Origin: CAZSNT01 sp964607765
GTDB taxonomy: Bacteria > Verrucomicrobiota > Lentisphaeria > Oligosphaerales > JABHEG01
NCBI GenBank assembly: GCA_964607765.1
Contig: CAZSNT010000162.1
Location: forward strand, 1-22,741
Direction of reading: 5' to 3'
DNA length: 22,741 nucleotides
Shown piece after piece: positions 1 through 7,485 of this stretch. The notes under the pieces are model-generated. The model was not told where the DNA came from. It did no database searches and worked only from the letters and a program-made list of their open reading frames with translations. The number at the start of each line of letters is the position of its first letter. The first letter of the stretch is position 1. The translations under genes and the position numbers were made by a program.

Positions 1-10
1 GAGAAAGGGA

Positions 11-84
11 TGGAGCGGGCGATGGGAATCGAACCCACCTAGCCAGCTTGGAAGGCTGGAGCATTACCACTATGCTACGCCCGC
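11..84 (-). tRNA. tRNA-Gly (anticodon TCC)
   Basis: The minus strand folds into a full cloverleaf. The 7-bp acceptor stem is GCGGGCG/CGCCCGC, the D arm is GCAT/ATGC, and the anticodon stem CCAGC/GCTGG holds the loop CTTCCAA (anticodon TCC). The T arm is GTGGG-TTCGATT-CCCAT. The discriminator is T and CCA is encoded at 11-13. It decodes glycine GGA/GGG codons. Nothing in the fold looks damaged. Confidence 0.96.
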
Positions 85-99
85 TCAGAAGGGCTGTTT

Positions 100-127
100 A
101 CCATACATCCGCCTGCTCCGAAGTCCA
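100..127 (-). promoter_or_regulatory. probable tRNA-Gly promoter
   Basis: On the minus strand a TGGACT -35-like box (122-127) and a TATGGT -10-like box (100-105) are separated by 16 nt. The -10 lies 15 nt upstream of the mature tRNA-Gly 5' end. Each box matches the sigma70 consensus at four of six positions. The position supports it more than the boxes do. Confidence 0.4.
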
Positions 128-376
128 GCAGGGCCGTGGGCTTTCCCCGGAACTGGCCAGTCCGCCGGTTGCTGCTCCGCGGTCTTGAACTGGGCCTTGC
201 GCGCACCGATAGTGCATCATGCGGCCTCTGCGGCGGCCCGGGATCGCACCAGCGCACTCCGGACCGGCGCGCCAATCCCTGTACGTCCGTGTCCAGCGGA
301 CGCCGCCGGAGCCAGGCTTGTGCGGCCGCCGTCTTTTTGCAGCAGCCTCCCCCTGCGAAGAAGGAGAGATGTAGAG

Positions 377-2518
377 ATGCACTCGTCGGCCTGTGTCGAT
401 CCCACGATCCGCTTCCAGGTTTGTCTCCCGGCGTTCTCCGGCGCGGCGGTGTCCGCCGCCGCAGGCTCCGAGTCGAGATGGAGGCTCCCGTCGGTCTGCG
501 CGGCGTGGTTCAAGCCGAGGTATGTGCTGCTGCTGGTCGGCGTGGCTGCCGTCCACGCACTGTCCGCCAAGCTCGGCCTGTCGCTGGCGTTCGTGGAGCA
601 GAAAGTGACGTTGGTCTGGCCACCCGCGGGCATTGCCCTTGCCGCGGTCGTTCTTTTCGGGCCGGGCATGCTCTCCGCCGTGCTGGTCGGCGCTCTTGTT
701 GCCAATGCTGCTTCCGGATCGCCGCCCCTGTTTGTAGCTGCGGCCACGCTGGCGAACGGTGCCGGTGCGTATGTTGGCTTCCGTGTGCTTGAGCGGCTCG
801 CGTTTCGCGGCGCGATGGATCGGGGCAGGGATGTTGCGGCGCTCTTGGCGGCATCGTGCGCGGGCATGCTCGTGTCGGCGACCGTTGGCGTGACTGGCCT
901 GTGTCTGTCCGGTGCAGCGGCCTGGTCCGTTTTTGGGCGTGTTTGGGGCGGCTGGTGGATGGGGGACACTACCGGCGCGCTGCTCGTTGCGCCGCCTATC
1001 CTGACGTGGCTGTCGATCTCGACGTCGGACCGGTGCGTGCTGCACCGGACGGGTGAGACGGCCGTCTTCCTCGCCGCCCTGACCGTTGTGTGCGGGATCG
1101 TGTTCTTTGTCCCGGCCGGTTCCCGGCAGGGCGCATGGCTCCCAGCCGCGGGCCTCTGTCCGCTGCTCATCGTCGGCGCGTTCCGTTACGGGCCGAGGGG
1201 CGCATCCTCGGCCGTACTGATCACGTGTGTGCTTGCCATCGCCGGCACCGTTCACGGGACCGGGCCGTTCGCTGGGGGGACGGTGCAGGAGAGCCTGTTG
1301 ACGCTGCTCGTTTTCATGGAGATTCTGTGGCTGTCCGCGTTGGTCCCCGCTGCCGTGTTTGCGGAGAGCGAGCAGGTGGGGGAGGGACTGCGGCAGGAGC
1401 GTGATTTTGCGGAGAGTCTGGTCGAGACGGCCCAGGCCCTGGTGTTGGTGCTGGATCCGCAGGGCCGGATCGTGCGTTTCAACTCTTACGCGGCGCGGCT
1501 CTTGGGGTGTCGCCTGGACGAGGTGAAGGGCAGGGATTGGGTCAGCATCTTCCTGCCCGACGAGGACCACGCCGCGAGTCGGGAGCAGTTCCGGACGGCC
1601 CTGGGCGGTTGCCCTACATGTGGCAGTATCGGTGTGGTCCTGACGAGGGACGGGAAGCGGTGCGACATCGAGTGGTACGACCACGCCCTGAGTGGCGCTC
1701 ATGGCCAGGTCATCGGTCTGCTGTCGATCGGGCTGGACGTGACTGCGCGCCGTCAGGCCGAAGCCCAGCTCCGCCAGCAACAGAAGCTGGCGGCCATCGG
1801 GACGCTCGCGGGGGGAGTGGCACACGAGATCAACAACCCCGTCAACGGCATCATGAACTACGCTCAGCTCATTCTCGACGACGATGTCCACGAAGGGGAG
1901 GAGCGCGAGTATGCTCAGCAGATCATCCAGGAGAGCAAACGCGTGGCAGACATTGTCCGCAGCCTGCTCCAGTTTGCACGCCACGACAAGAGGAAGCGCA
2001 GGCCGACACGCGTCGTTGACATTGTGCACGACACATTGGCACTGATCAGAACGACTGTGAAGCGCGACCAGATTCGTCTCGATGTATCCGTGCCCGAGGA
2101 TTTGCCGAAGGTGACCTGTCGCAGTCAGGAGATTCAGCAGGTGCTCATGAACCTGCTCGCAAACGCGCGGGATGCCCTGAACGAACGCTATCCGACGTTC
2201 GATGAAGACAAAGTGATGCGGGTGACGGCAGGCTGCTTCGAGAAGGGTGACGGCACGCTGTGGGTACGGACCACAGTCGAGGACCATGGCGCCGGTATTC
2301 CCGAGGACGTGCGTGATGTGCTCTTTGACCCGTTTGTGACGACCAAGAGGCCGGACCGGGGCACCGGGCTCGGGCTGTCGGTCAGCCAGAGCATTGCCCA
2401 GAAGCATGGCGGGGAGTTGGCATTCGACTGCGAGCTCGGCAGGTGCACGCGCTTCCATCTCGATCTGCCTGCGGGCAGCGCTCCGGAGGCTGGGGGTGAG
2501 TCTGGGACCGACGCGTGA
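377..2518 (+). CDS. MASE1-PAS sensor histidine kinase
   Basis: Membrane-bound two-component sensor kinase of about 713 residues. Residues about 45-330 are multi-pass hydrophobic and carry a MASE1-type signature (WPPAGIALA at 81-89). A PAS domain follows at about 345-455, then a HisKA domain whose H box is VAHEINNP with phospho-acceptor His483. The HATPase domain has an N box (NLLANARDAL, about 593-602), a G1 box (EDHGAGIP, about 635) and a G2 box (GTGLGLS from 662). There is no receiver domain, and no response regulator lies nearby, so it is an orphan kinase. The frame stays open upstream to 185, but the ATG at 377 is preferred: AAGGAG sits 10 nt upstream, and the extra N-terminus would be low-complexity. 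The MASE1 ligand is unknown. The H box and N box resemble NtrB/ZraS-like kinases. Confidence 0.93.
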   Translation: MHSSACVDPTIRFQVCLPAFSGAAVSAAAGSESRWRLPSVCAAWFKPRYVLLLVGVAAVHALSAKLGLSLAFVEQKVTLVWPPAGIALAAVVLFGPGMLSAVLVGALVANAASGSPPLFVAAATLANGAGAYVGFRVLERLAFRGAMDRGRDVAALLAASCAGMLVSATVGVTGLCLSGAAAWSVFGRVWGGWWMGDTTGALLVAPPILTWLSISTSDRCVLHRTGETAVFLAALTVVCGIVFFVPAGSRQGAWLPAAGLCPLLIVGAFRYGPRGASSAVLITCVLAIAGTVHGTGPFAGGTVQESLLTLLVFMEILWLSALVPAAVFAESEQVGEGLRQERDFAESLVETAQALVLVLDPQGRIVRFNSYAARLLGCRLDEVKGRDWVSIFLPDEDHAASREQFRTALGGCPTCGSIGVVLTRDGKRCDIEWYDHALSGAHGQVIGLLSIGLDVTARRQAEAQLRQQQKLAAIGTLAGGVAHEINNPVNGIMNYAQLILDDDVHEGEEREYAQQIIQESKRVADIVRSLLQFARHDKRKRRPTRVVDIVHDTLALIRTTVKRDQIRLDVSVPEDLPKVTCRSQEIQQVLMNLLANARDALNERYPTFDEDKVMRVTAGCFEKGDGTLWVRTTVEDHGAGIPEDVRDVLFDPFVTTKRPDRGTGLGLSVSQSIAQKHGGELAFDCELGRCTRFHLDLPAGSAPEAGGESGTDA

Positions 2519-2573
2519 TCGGCCGCGACCGGACCAGGCCGGGATCTGCGTGGAACGAAGCGATCCTGACGAA

Positions 2574-2602
2574 CACCCGGCGGGGGCAACGCGCGTCGGG
2601 TG
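2574..2602. terminator. possible bidirectional hairpin between convergent genes
   Basis: A 9-bp stem (CACCCGGCG / CGTCGGGTG, one G-U pair) with an 11-nt loop lies in the 91-bp gap between the histidine kinase stop and the convergent membrane protein stop. There is no T-tract on either side. It may therefore only stabilise 3' ends or act with Rho. Confidence 0.35.
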
Positions 2603-2609
2603 CGTCTCC

Positions 2610-3233
2610 TTACTGGCTCTGTGCGGACCAGATCATGAGGGCGAACAGCACGGTTCCGGCGAGCGCCACGTAGAGCATGTGCACGGCGAAGCAGAGACGC
2701 TGACAGCGTGCCCAGCTCATTTCGGCCAGGGAGTAGGCGAGGTGGGCGAACGTTTCCCTGGCATATTGATCGTCCTCACAGAGACGCCTGGCTTCATGCT
2801 CGGCGAACTCGCCCGGGAAGTGGCTCAGGACCGTGCCGCTGGTGATCTGGGTCGTGCTCGGCGACGTTGCGATCCGTCGCGCGATACGGCACCAGCGCGC
2901 CTGGCCGCAGCCCGCCACCGAGTGTTCCTCACACAGCTCGCCAGTGATGGGCACGATCGTGGTGACAACGGCGCCCAACCCGACGAGCAGTGCGGCAAAG
3001 TCAACCGTGCCGACCAGGTATTGCCAGCCGGTCAGCGCGTCAGGACTGACGTTGATGACAAGCAGAATGAACAGGGTGAACAGCACCCCGTAGCAAGCCA
3101 GCAGCAGCGCGGCTTTGGCGTCGGCTCGCTTCAGGTGCTCGAGTTGCAGCTGCAGCATTCGCCAGATGGCGTCCGTCCCGCCGGGCGGCTGAACGGGTTG
3201 AGCCGGGGCGGGGGCCTCGCGTTTGTCAGTCAT
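2610..3233 (-). CDS. Pycsar-effector-like (DUF5706-type) membrane protein
   Basis: Protein of 207 residues with the plan of the Pycsar effector PycTM/DUF5706 family. A short polar N-terminus leads to LEHLKRADAKAALLLA (31-46), like the family's 'ADxKAxxLL' entry into the first membrane helix. TM1 is about 41-61 and TM2 about 71-93. A soluble stretch of about 90 residues follows, with the SHFP-GEF segment near 137-143, and a last hydrophobic helix lies at 182-202. In characterised Pycsar systems such proteins respond to cCMP or cUMP made by an adjacent cyclase and damage the membrane; no cyclase is visible here. The start at 3233 is set by an AGGAGG-type ribosome site 7-9 nt upstream and a promoter at 3277-3305. 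The frame upstream of it is not protein-like. Family assignment is from recognition of the pattern, not a search. Confidence 0.68.
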   Translation of the reverse strand: MTDKREAPAPAQPVQPPGGTDAIWRMLQLQLEHLKRADAKAALLLACYGVLFTLFILLVINVSPDALTGWQYLVGTVDFAALLVGLGAVVTTIVPITGELCEEHSVAGCGQARWCRIARRIATSPSTTQITSGTVLSHFPGEFAEHEARRLCEDDQYARETFAHLAYSLAEMSWARCQRLCFAVHMLYVALAGTVLFALMIWSAQSQ

Positions 3234-3276
3234 GTGTCTCTCCTCCTCTGCTGGCGGCACCCTGAGTCTGCTCCTC

Positions 3277-3305
3277 ATTATACCACGCCTCAGCACGTAG
3301 CACAA
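3277..3305 (-). promoter_or_regulatory. promoter of the Pycsar-effector-like gene
   Basis: On the minus strand a perfect TATAAT (3277-3282) stands 17 nt downstream of TTGTGC (3300-3305). This is 44 nt upstream of the chosen ATG and followed by a purine-rich ribosome site. It is the best consensus -10 seen in the window. It sits back to back with the plus-strand promoter at 3315-3343. Confidence 0.65.
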
Positions 3306-3314
3306 AAGTGTTGC

Positions 3315-3343
3315 TTGACGAGTGCGGGAAGACGTTGTATTGT
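3315..3343 (+). promoter_or_regulatory. promoter of the 74-residue membrane protein gene
   Basis: TTGACG (3315-3320) and TATTGT (3338-3343) are separated by exactly 17 nt. The -10 ends 54 nt upstream of the ATG at 3398. The two divergent promoters are only 9 nt apart at their -35 boxes, so one bound regulator could control both genes. Confidence 0.55.
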
Positions 3344-3397
3344 CAGACGTTCCAGGGCGGGTAAGATTGTGATACAGAACGGGTAGGAGCTCTGCCG

Positions 3398-3622
3398 ATG
3401 AACAGGCCGAGCAAGAGGCGCTGGGCAAAGTACCGACGTCGCAGCGGCGTCATCGGGCTGCTGTGCTGGTTCGTTTTGCTCTGTGTCGGCGGCGGGCAGC
3501 TGCTGGACTACTGGCTCATTGTGCTCGGCCTGCTCTTCGTGTTCCCCCTCATACTCATCGGCGCTGTGGAACTCGCCTACCGGGTACGTCGCATGCTTTG
3601 GCTGCGCGAGACGCGCAGGTAG
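3398..3622 (+). CDS. small two-helix membrane protein, unknown function
   Basis: Predicted protein of 74 residues. It has a very basic N-terminus (RPSKRRWAKYRRR), then two hydrophobic segments at about 17-34 and 38-60, and a basic tail ending RETRR. I do not recognise a family. It is likely real: AGGAG lies 8 nt before the ATG and a well-spaced promoter lies just upstream. It is divergent from the Pycsar-effector-like gene. The last codons and the stop fall inside the first unit of the 113-bp tandem repeat, so the C-terminus may have been set or changed by repeat insertion. Confidence 0.65.
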   Translation: MNRPSKRRWAKYRRRSGVIGLLCWFVLLCVGGGQLLDYWLIVLGLLFVFPLILIGAVELAYRVRRMLWLRETRR

Positions 3623-3959
3623 GGGAAGGCCGACTGTCCGCAGGACGGATCTCGCTCACCCACGGCGCCAGGCCGCGGGGGTCGTTCCGCGGCTTACCCA
3701 GCAACCCGCTCAAGGTGAGTACAACGCGCAGGTAGGGGAAGGCCGACTGTCCGCAGGACGGATCTCGCTCACCCACGGCGCCAGGCCGCGGGGGTCGTTC
3801 CGCGGCTTACCCAGCAACCCGCTCAAGGTGAGTACAACGCGCAGGTAGGGGAAGGCCGACTGTCCGCAGGACGGATTTCGCTTACCCGCGGCGCCAGGCC
3901 GCGGGGGTCGTTCCGCGTCTTACCCATCCGCCCGCTCAACGTGAACACAACGAGCAGGG
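3611..3959. repeat. 113-bp tandem repeat, three copies plus a 10-bp remnant
   Basis: Units begin at 3611, 3724 and 3837, each with ACGCGCAGGTAGGGG, giving an exact 113-bp period. A truncated fourth unit starts at 3950. Copies 1 and 2 look identical. Copy 3 carries many substitutions in its second half. Because 113 is not a multiple of three, reading frames shift between units, so it is not a protein repeat. Each unit contains GTCC-gca-GGAC and a 7-bp stem GCCGCGG/CCGCGGC around an 8-nt loop; in copies 1 and 2 an outer CTCACC/GGTGAG pair encloses it. The array fills the space between two convergent genes and ends 6 bp before the EF-G-like stop. Confidence 0.93.
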
Positions 3960-3965
3960 GGGCGA

Positions 3966-5990
3966 TCAGTCTTCTTCGCGCGCCTTTGCGGCTGCGTCCT
4001 GAATCTGCTTCGCCAGGTTCGGGGGTACGGGCTCGTAGCGGTCGAACTCCATCTCGAACGAACCGCGGCCCTGGGTCATGGACCGGAGCTGACTCGCGTA
4101 GGTGAACGTCTCGGCCATCGGCACTTCCGCGTTCAGTACCTGGAAACCTTCCTCGTGCCCCATGCCGAGGATGCGGCCACGCCGCGAGTTCAGGTCGCCG
4201 CTGATGTCGCCCATGTACTCTTCCGGGAACGTGATCTTCACTTTCATGATGGGTTCGAGGAGGATGGGATTGGCGTTGCTCATGGCTTCCCGGAAGGCGC
4301 CGCGGCTGGCGATTTTGAACGCCATCTCGGACGAGTCGACCGGGTGGTGCTTGCCGTCGTACACGACTGCACGCATGTTGATGACCTTGCAGCCCGCCAT
4401 CGGCCCTTCGACCATGGCTTCCACCACGCCCTTTTCCACGGCGGGGATGTAGTTCTTCGGGATGTTCCCGCCGACCACCTCGTTGTCGAACTCGAACTCT
4501 GACTCGGTAGTCGGTTCGAGACGCAGGTGTACTTCGCCAAACTGGCCGTGGCCACCTGTCTGTTTCTTGTGACGGTATTGGGCGGAACCCGTGGACGTGA
4601 TCGTCTCCCGGTACGGCACCTTGGGGGTGTCCAGAACGACGTTGACCTTGAACTCGCTCTTCAGGCGGCTGACCACCGTGGCAATGTGCTGGTCGCCCAT
4701 GCCCGAGAGCACGGTCTGACGTGTTTCGGAGCTGCGCTCCAGGCGCAGAGTCGGGTCCTCGCCCACCAGGCGCTGAAGTCCGGAGCCCACCTTGTCCTCT
4801 TCGCCTTTGGCAGCGGCCGAAACAGCTTGGGACATGGTCGGTTGCGGGAAGCGCGTCGGTGCGAACGGTGCCATGCCCGACTTGTTGGACAGTGTGTCGC
4901 AGATGGCGGTGCTCTTCAGCTTCGCAATGGCGACAATCTCGCCGGGGCCTGCCTCGCTGACCTGCTCCTGCTCCTTGCCGTTGATCAACAGCAGTGAGCC
5001 CACACGTTCTTTGCCGCTCTGCGAGATATTGATGGCGTCATTGTCCGACTTGAACGTGCCCGAGTAAACACGCACGAACGTGAGCTGCCCGATGAACGGG
5101 TCAGTGATGGACTTCCACACGAACCCGGCGGCGGGGCCGTCAGCACTCAGCTCCACCTCGCCCTCGCTCAGCGGCACGGTTCCGGCCGCCAACGGATCGG
5201 GGAACAGCGTGGTGATGCCGCTCAACAGCTCCTCAACGCCGATGTCCTTGTTCGTGCTCCCGGCAAACACCGGGACGACGGCCGCCGTGCGGATGGCCTC
5301 ATGCAGACCCGCAGCGATCTCCTCCGGAGTGAGTTCCTCGCCCTCCAGATACCGCATCATGAGCTCTTCGTCGGACTCGGCAACCGTGTCCATGAGCGCT
5401 TCGCGGTACTTCTCGAGCATGTCGCTCAGTTCGGCCGGCGCATCGTCGCTCTGCAGCACGTTGACCACACCGGAGAGGTCCGACTTGGATCCGACAGGGA
5501 CGGTGAACGGCACGACAACCGTGGCACCGTAGCTATTCTGGAGTGCGCCGAGAACTTCCTCGAAGTCCGCATGCTCGCGGTCCATACCCGTGATGTAAAA
5601 CGCGCGCGGAATGTTGTAGTCGCGGGCGTAGCGCCAGGCATTGAGCGTGCCCGGGCCGATACCGGCCGCGGCGTCGACGACAATGACGACCATGTCGGAA
5701 ATGCGGATGGCTGCCGCCGCTTCACCGACGAAATCCGCGTAGCCGGGCGTGTCCGTGAAGAACAGGTGATGGCCGTCCCAGGGACAGTTCAGTGTCGCGG
5801 TGAAAATGCTGCTCCTTTTCGCCTGTTCCTCGGCACGGAAGTCGGATGCGCTCGTGCCCTGATCGACACTGCCGAGACGCGATACAACACCGGCCTTGTG
5901 CAGGATCAGATCGGCAAGAGATGTCTTCCCGGCCCCCGCGTGTCCTGCCAACGTGAAATTGCGGACTTTGTCAACTGAGCAATTCTTCAC
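3966..5990 (-). CDS. EF-G-like translational GTPase
   Basis: Cytosolic GTPase of 674 residues related to elongation factor G, slightly shorter than classical EF-G (about 690-700). The P-loop is GHAGAGKT (16-23) and the G3 box is DTPGYADF (80-87), the form seen in EF-G-like paralogues where EF-G has DTPGHVDF. The usual NKxD guanine-specificity box is replaced by TGMD (134-137, followed by REHADF). Domains II to V follow, including the domain IV signature around GGHGQFGEV and a C-terminal RGRILGM segment. The start is GTG at 5990 with GGAG about 8 nt upstream. It is a paralogue-type factor, so a canonical fusA is expected elsewhere. No ribosomal protein genes are adjacent. Its exact role is unknown. 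Confidence 0.9.
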   Translation of the reverse strand: MKNCSVDKVRNFTLAGHAGAGKTSLADLILHKAGVVSRLGSVDQGTSASDFRAEEQAKRSSIFTATLNCPWDGHHLFFTDTPGYADFVGEAAAAIRISDMVVIVVDAAAGIGPGTLNAWRYARDYNIPRAFYITGMDREHADFEEVLGALQNSYGATVVVPFTVPVGSKSDLSGVVNVLQSDDAPAELSDMLEKYREALMDTVAESDEELMMRYLEGEELTPEEIAAGLHEAIRTAAVVPVFAGSTNKDIGVEELLSGITTLFPDPLAAGTVPLSEGEVELSADGPAAGFVWKSITDPFIGQLTFVRVYSGTFKSDNDAINISQSGKERVGSLLLINGKEQEQVSEAGPGEIVAIAKLKSTAICDTLSNKSGMAPFAPTRFPQPTMSQAVSAAAKGEEDKVGSGLQRLVGEDPTLRLERSSETRQTVLSGMGDQHIATVVSRLKSEFKVNVVLDTPKVPYRETITSTGSAQYRHKKQTGGHGQFGEVHLRLEPTTESEFEFDNEVVGGNIPKNYIPAVEKGVVEAMVEGPMAGCKVINMRAVVYDGKHHPVDSSEMAFKIASRGAFREAMSNANPILLEPIMKVKITFPEEYMGDISGDLNSRRGRILGMGHEEGFQVLNAEVPMAETFTYASQLRSMTQGRGSFEMEFDRYEPVPPNLAKQIQDAAAKAREED

Positions 5991-6296
5991 CTCAATATCT
6001 CCACTCGGCTGTTTCTATCCTCACGTGCGCAAAAAAGAGATATACAGTAGCGTGGGTCGGCGCAAAAGCAACCGATTGGCCGAATCGCGACTTTGGGTAA
6101 TCTCTCTTGTTGTTCGTTATTCGGTACTGGCTATCCGGGGGGGAGTCATTCGTTGGGAACGCGCCCGCGGGAAGTCGAGCCAAAGCACGCGTACTGTGGC
6201 CCGGAGCAGGTGCGCGGCTTCTCGATCTGCCGTGCAGCAAGCCACTGGTAACGACTGACGGCGCCCAGACGCTTCTCCAGACGCCGCAGCGGGCGC
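5991..6296. other. 306-bp non-coding gap between EF-G-like gene and purC
   Basis: No convincing gene is present. A possible minus-strand promoter for the EF-G-like gene is TTGCGC (6060-6065) with TATATC (6039-6044), spacer 15 nt, so weak. A near-palindrome CGATTGGCCGAATCG at 6073-6087 lies just upstream and could be an operator. Directly after the purC stop, GCGCCC (6261-6266) and GGGCGC (6291-6296) can pair around a 24-nt loop, but no U-tract follows. The AT-rich stretch 6090-6130 marks a true intergenic region. Confidence 0.5.
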
Positions 6297-7196
6297 TCAG
6301 AGATCCCGATCCGCGATGGTGCGCAGCGCTTCCAGGTACTTGTCGCGTGTCCTGGCCACCACATCGTCGGGCAGGCGGGGCGCCGGCGGCGTCTTGTTGA
6401 AGCTCACCGACTCCAGGTAGTCGCGCACGAACTGCTTGTCCATGCTTGGCGGATTGCAGCCTGTCCGGTATTGGTCCGCGGGCCAGAACCGGCTCGAATC
6501 CGGTGTGAGCACCTCGTCAATCAGGATCAGCTGTCCGCCGGCGTCGAATCCGAATTCGAACTTCGTGTCTGCAATGATTACGCCCTTGCCCGACGCGTAG
6601 TCGGCGGCCGTGCCGTAGAGCTTGAGTGTCGACTCGCGCAACAGCGCGGCAGTTTCCGCGCCGGTGATCTCGACGGTCTGGGCGAAGTTGATGTTCTCGT
6701 CGTGTTCGCCGAACTCGGCCTTGTGCGCCGGCGTGAAGATCGGGGAGTCCAGTTTGTCAGCCTGGGAGTAACCGGGCCGGAGCGGAATGCCGCAGACCGA
6801 GCCGCTTTTCTGATACTCTTTCCAGCCGGAACCGACCAGATACCCGCGTGCCACGCACTCCACGGGCACGGTGGTGGCCTTCTTGACCAGCATGGACCGG
6901 CCTGCCAGGTCCGCGGCGCACGACTGCACGGATTCGGGGAACTCGCTGACGTCTGCAGTGATCAGGTGATTGGGCATCCAATCCATGAGCTCGAACCAGA
7001 ACAGGGAGAGCGCGGTCAGGACTTTGCCCTTGTCCGGGATGCCGTTGGGCATTACGCAGTCAAAGGCGCTTATGCGGTCTGATGCAACCAGCAGGAACGC
7101 GTCGCCGAGATCGTAGATATCCCGCACTTTGCCGCGTTTCGGCTCAGGCAGACCGGGAATGGTACTTTGGATAAGAGCTCCATTGTCATATTGCAT
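6297..7196 (-). CDS. purC: phosphoribosylaminoimidazole-succinocarboxamide synthase (SAICAR synthetase)
   Basis: Catalyses the ATP-dependent joining of aspartate to CAIR to give SAICAR in de novo purine synthesis. Length is 299 residues, matching the longer (about 300-residue) form of the family and not the 237-residue E. coli form. Both family signatures are present: ASDRISAFDCVMPNGIPDKG at 38-57, and LIDEVLTPDSSRFWP in the C-terminal third. The N-terminal KRGKVRDIYDLGD nucleotide-binding segment is also intact. The ATG at 7196 is chosen because homologues begin shortly before GKVRDIY; an AAAGGGG ribosome site precedes it. The open frame to 7547 is an upstream extension containing the promoter. 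No other pur gene is nearby. Confidence 0.97.
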   Translation of the reverse strand: MQYDNGALIQSTIPGLPEPKRGKVRDIYDLGDAFLLVASDRISAFDCVMPNGIPDKGKVLTALSLFWFELMDWMPNHLITADVSEFPESVQSCAADLAGRSMLVKKATTVPVECVARGYLVGSGWKEYQKSGSVCGIPLRPGYSQADKLDSPIFTPAHKAEFGEHDENINFAQTVEITGAETAALLRESTLKLYGTAADYASGKGVIIADTKFEFGFDAGGQLILIDEVLTPDSSRFWPADQYRTGCNPPSMDKQFVRDYLESVSFNKTPPAPRLPDDVVARTRDKYLEALRTIADRDL

Positions 7197-7281
7197 CGGG
7201 CACCCCTTTCGTTGCTGCGGTAACGGGTTCTCGGCGCGGTCTCGCTGCACAGCCTCTCCTTCAAGCAGACAGCGGATGTGT

Positions 7282-7310
7282 AGTATACCGTTGCGGGCGT
7301 CCTGCGACAA
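7282..7310 (-). promoter_or_regulatory. purC promoter
   Basis: On the minus strand TTGTCG (7305-7310) and TATACT (7282-7287) are spaced by exactly 17 nt, predicting a leader of about 80 nt to the purC ATG. No PurR box or purine riboswitch was recognised in the leader. Confidence 0.6.
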
Positions 7311-7485
7311 TCGGCAACTGTGCATTTTGCCGCAGTTGTGCGGTGGTGTTCGGATGCTAGATTTGGTGACTTGGGAAGCTGGGATTGGCGGGTTTGCCGC
7401 TACCGGCTCTCGCGCGGGTGTTGGACGCCGGCGCCCTGACTGAACACTTGTCTCTGAGAACACTCGTACTCCGAACACCAGACAG

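Noticed and set aside
98..2458. 786-residue minus-strand open frame opposite the histidine kinase
   Set aside because: It is antisense to a clear MASE1-PAS-HisKA-HATPase protein, rich in Arg, Gln and His, and has no recognisable domain. Long shadow frames are expected at this GC content.
3483..3848. Repeat-encoded protein across the tandem array
   Set aside because: The 113-bp period shifts the frame in each unit, no ribosome site fits, and the first unit already overlaps the end of a better-supported gene.
3611..3959. CRISPR array
   Set aside because: The repeat is a contiguous 113-bp tandem with no unique spacers, and there are no cas genes.
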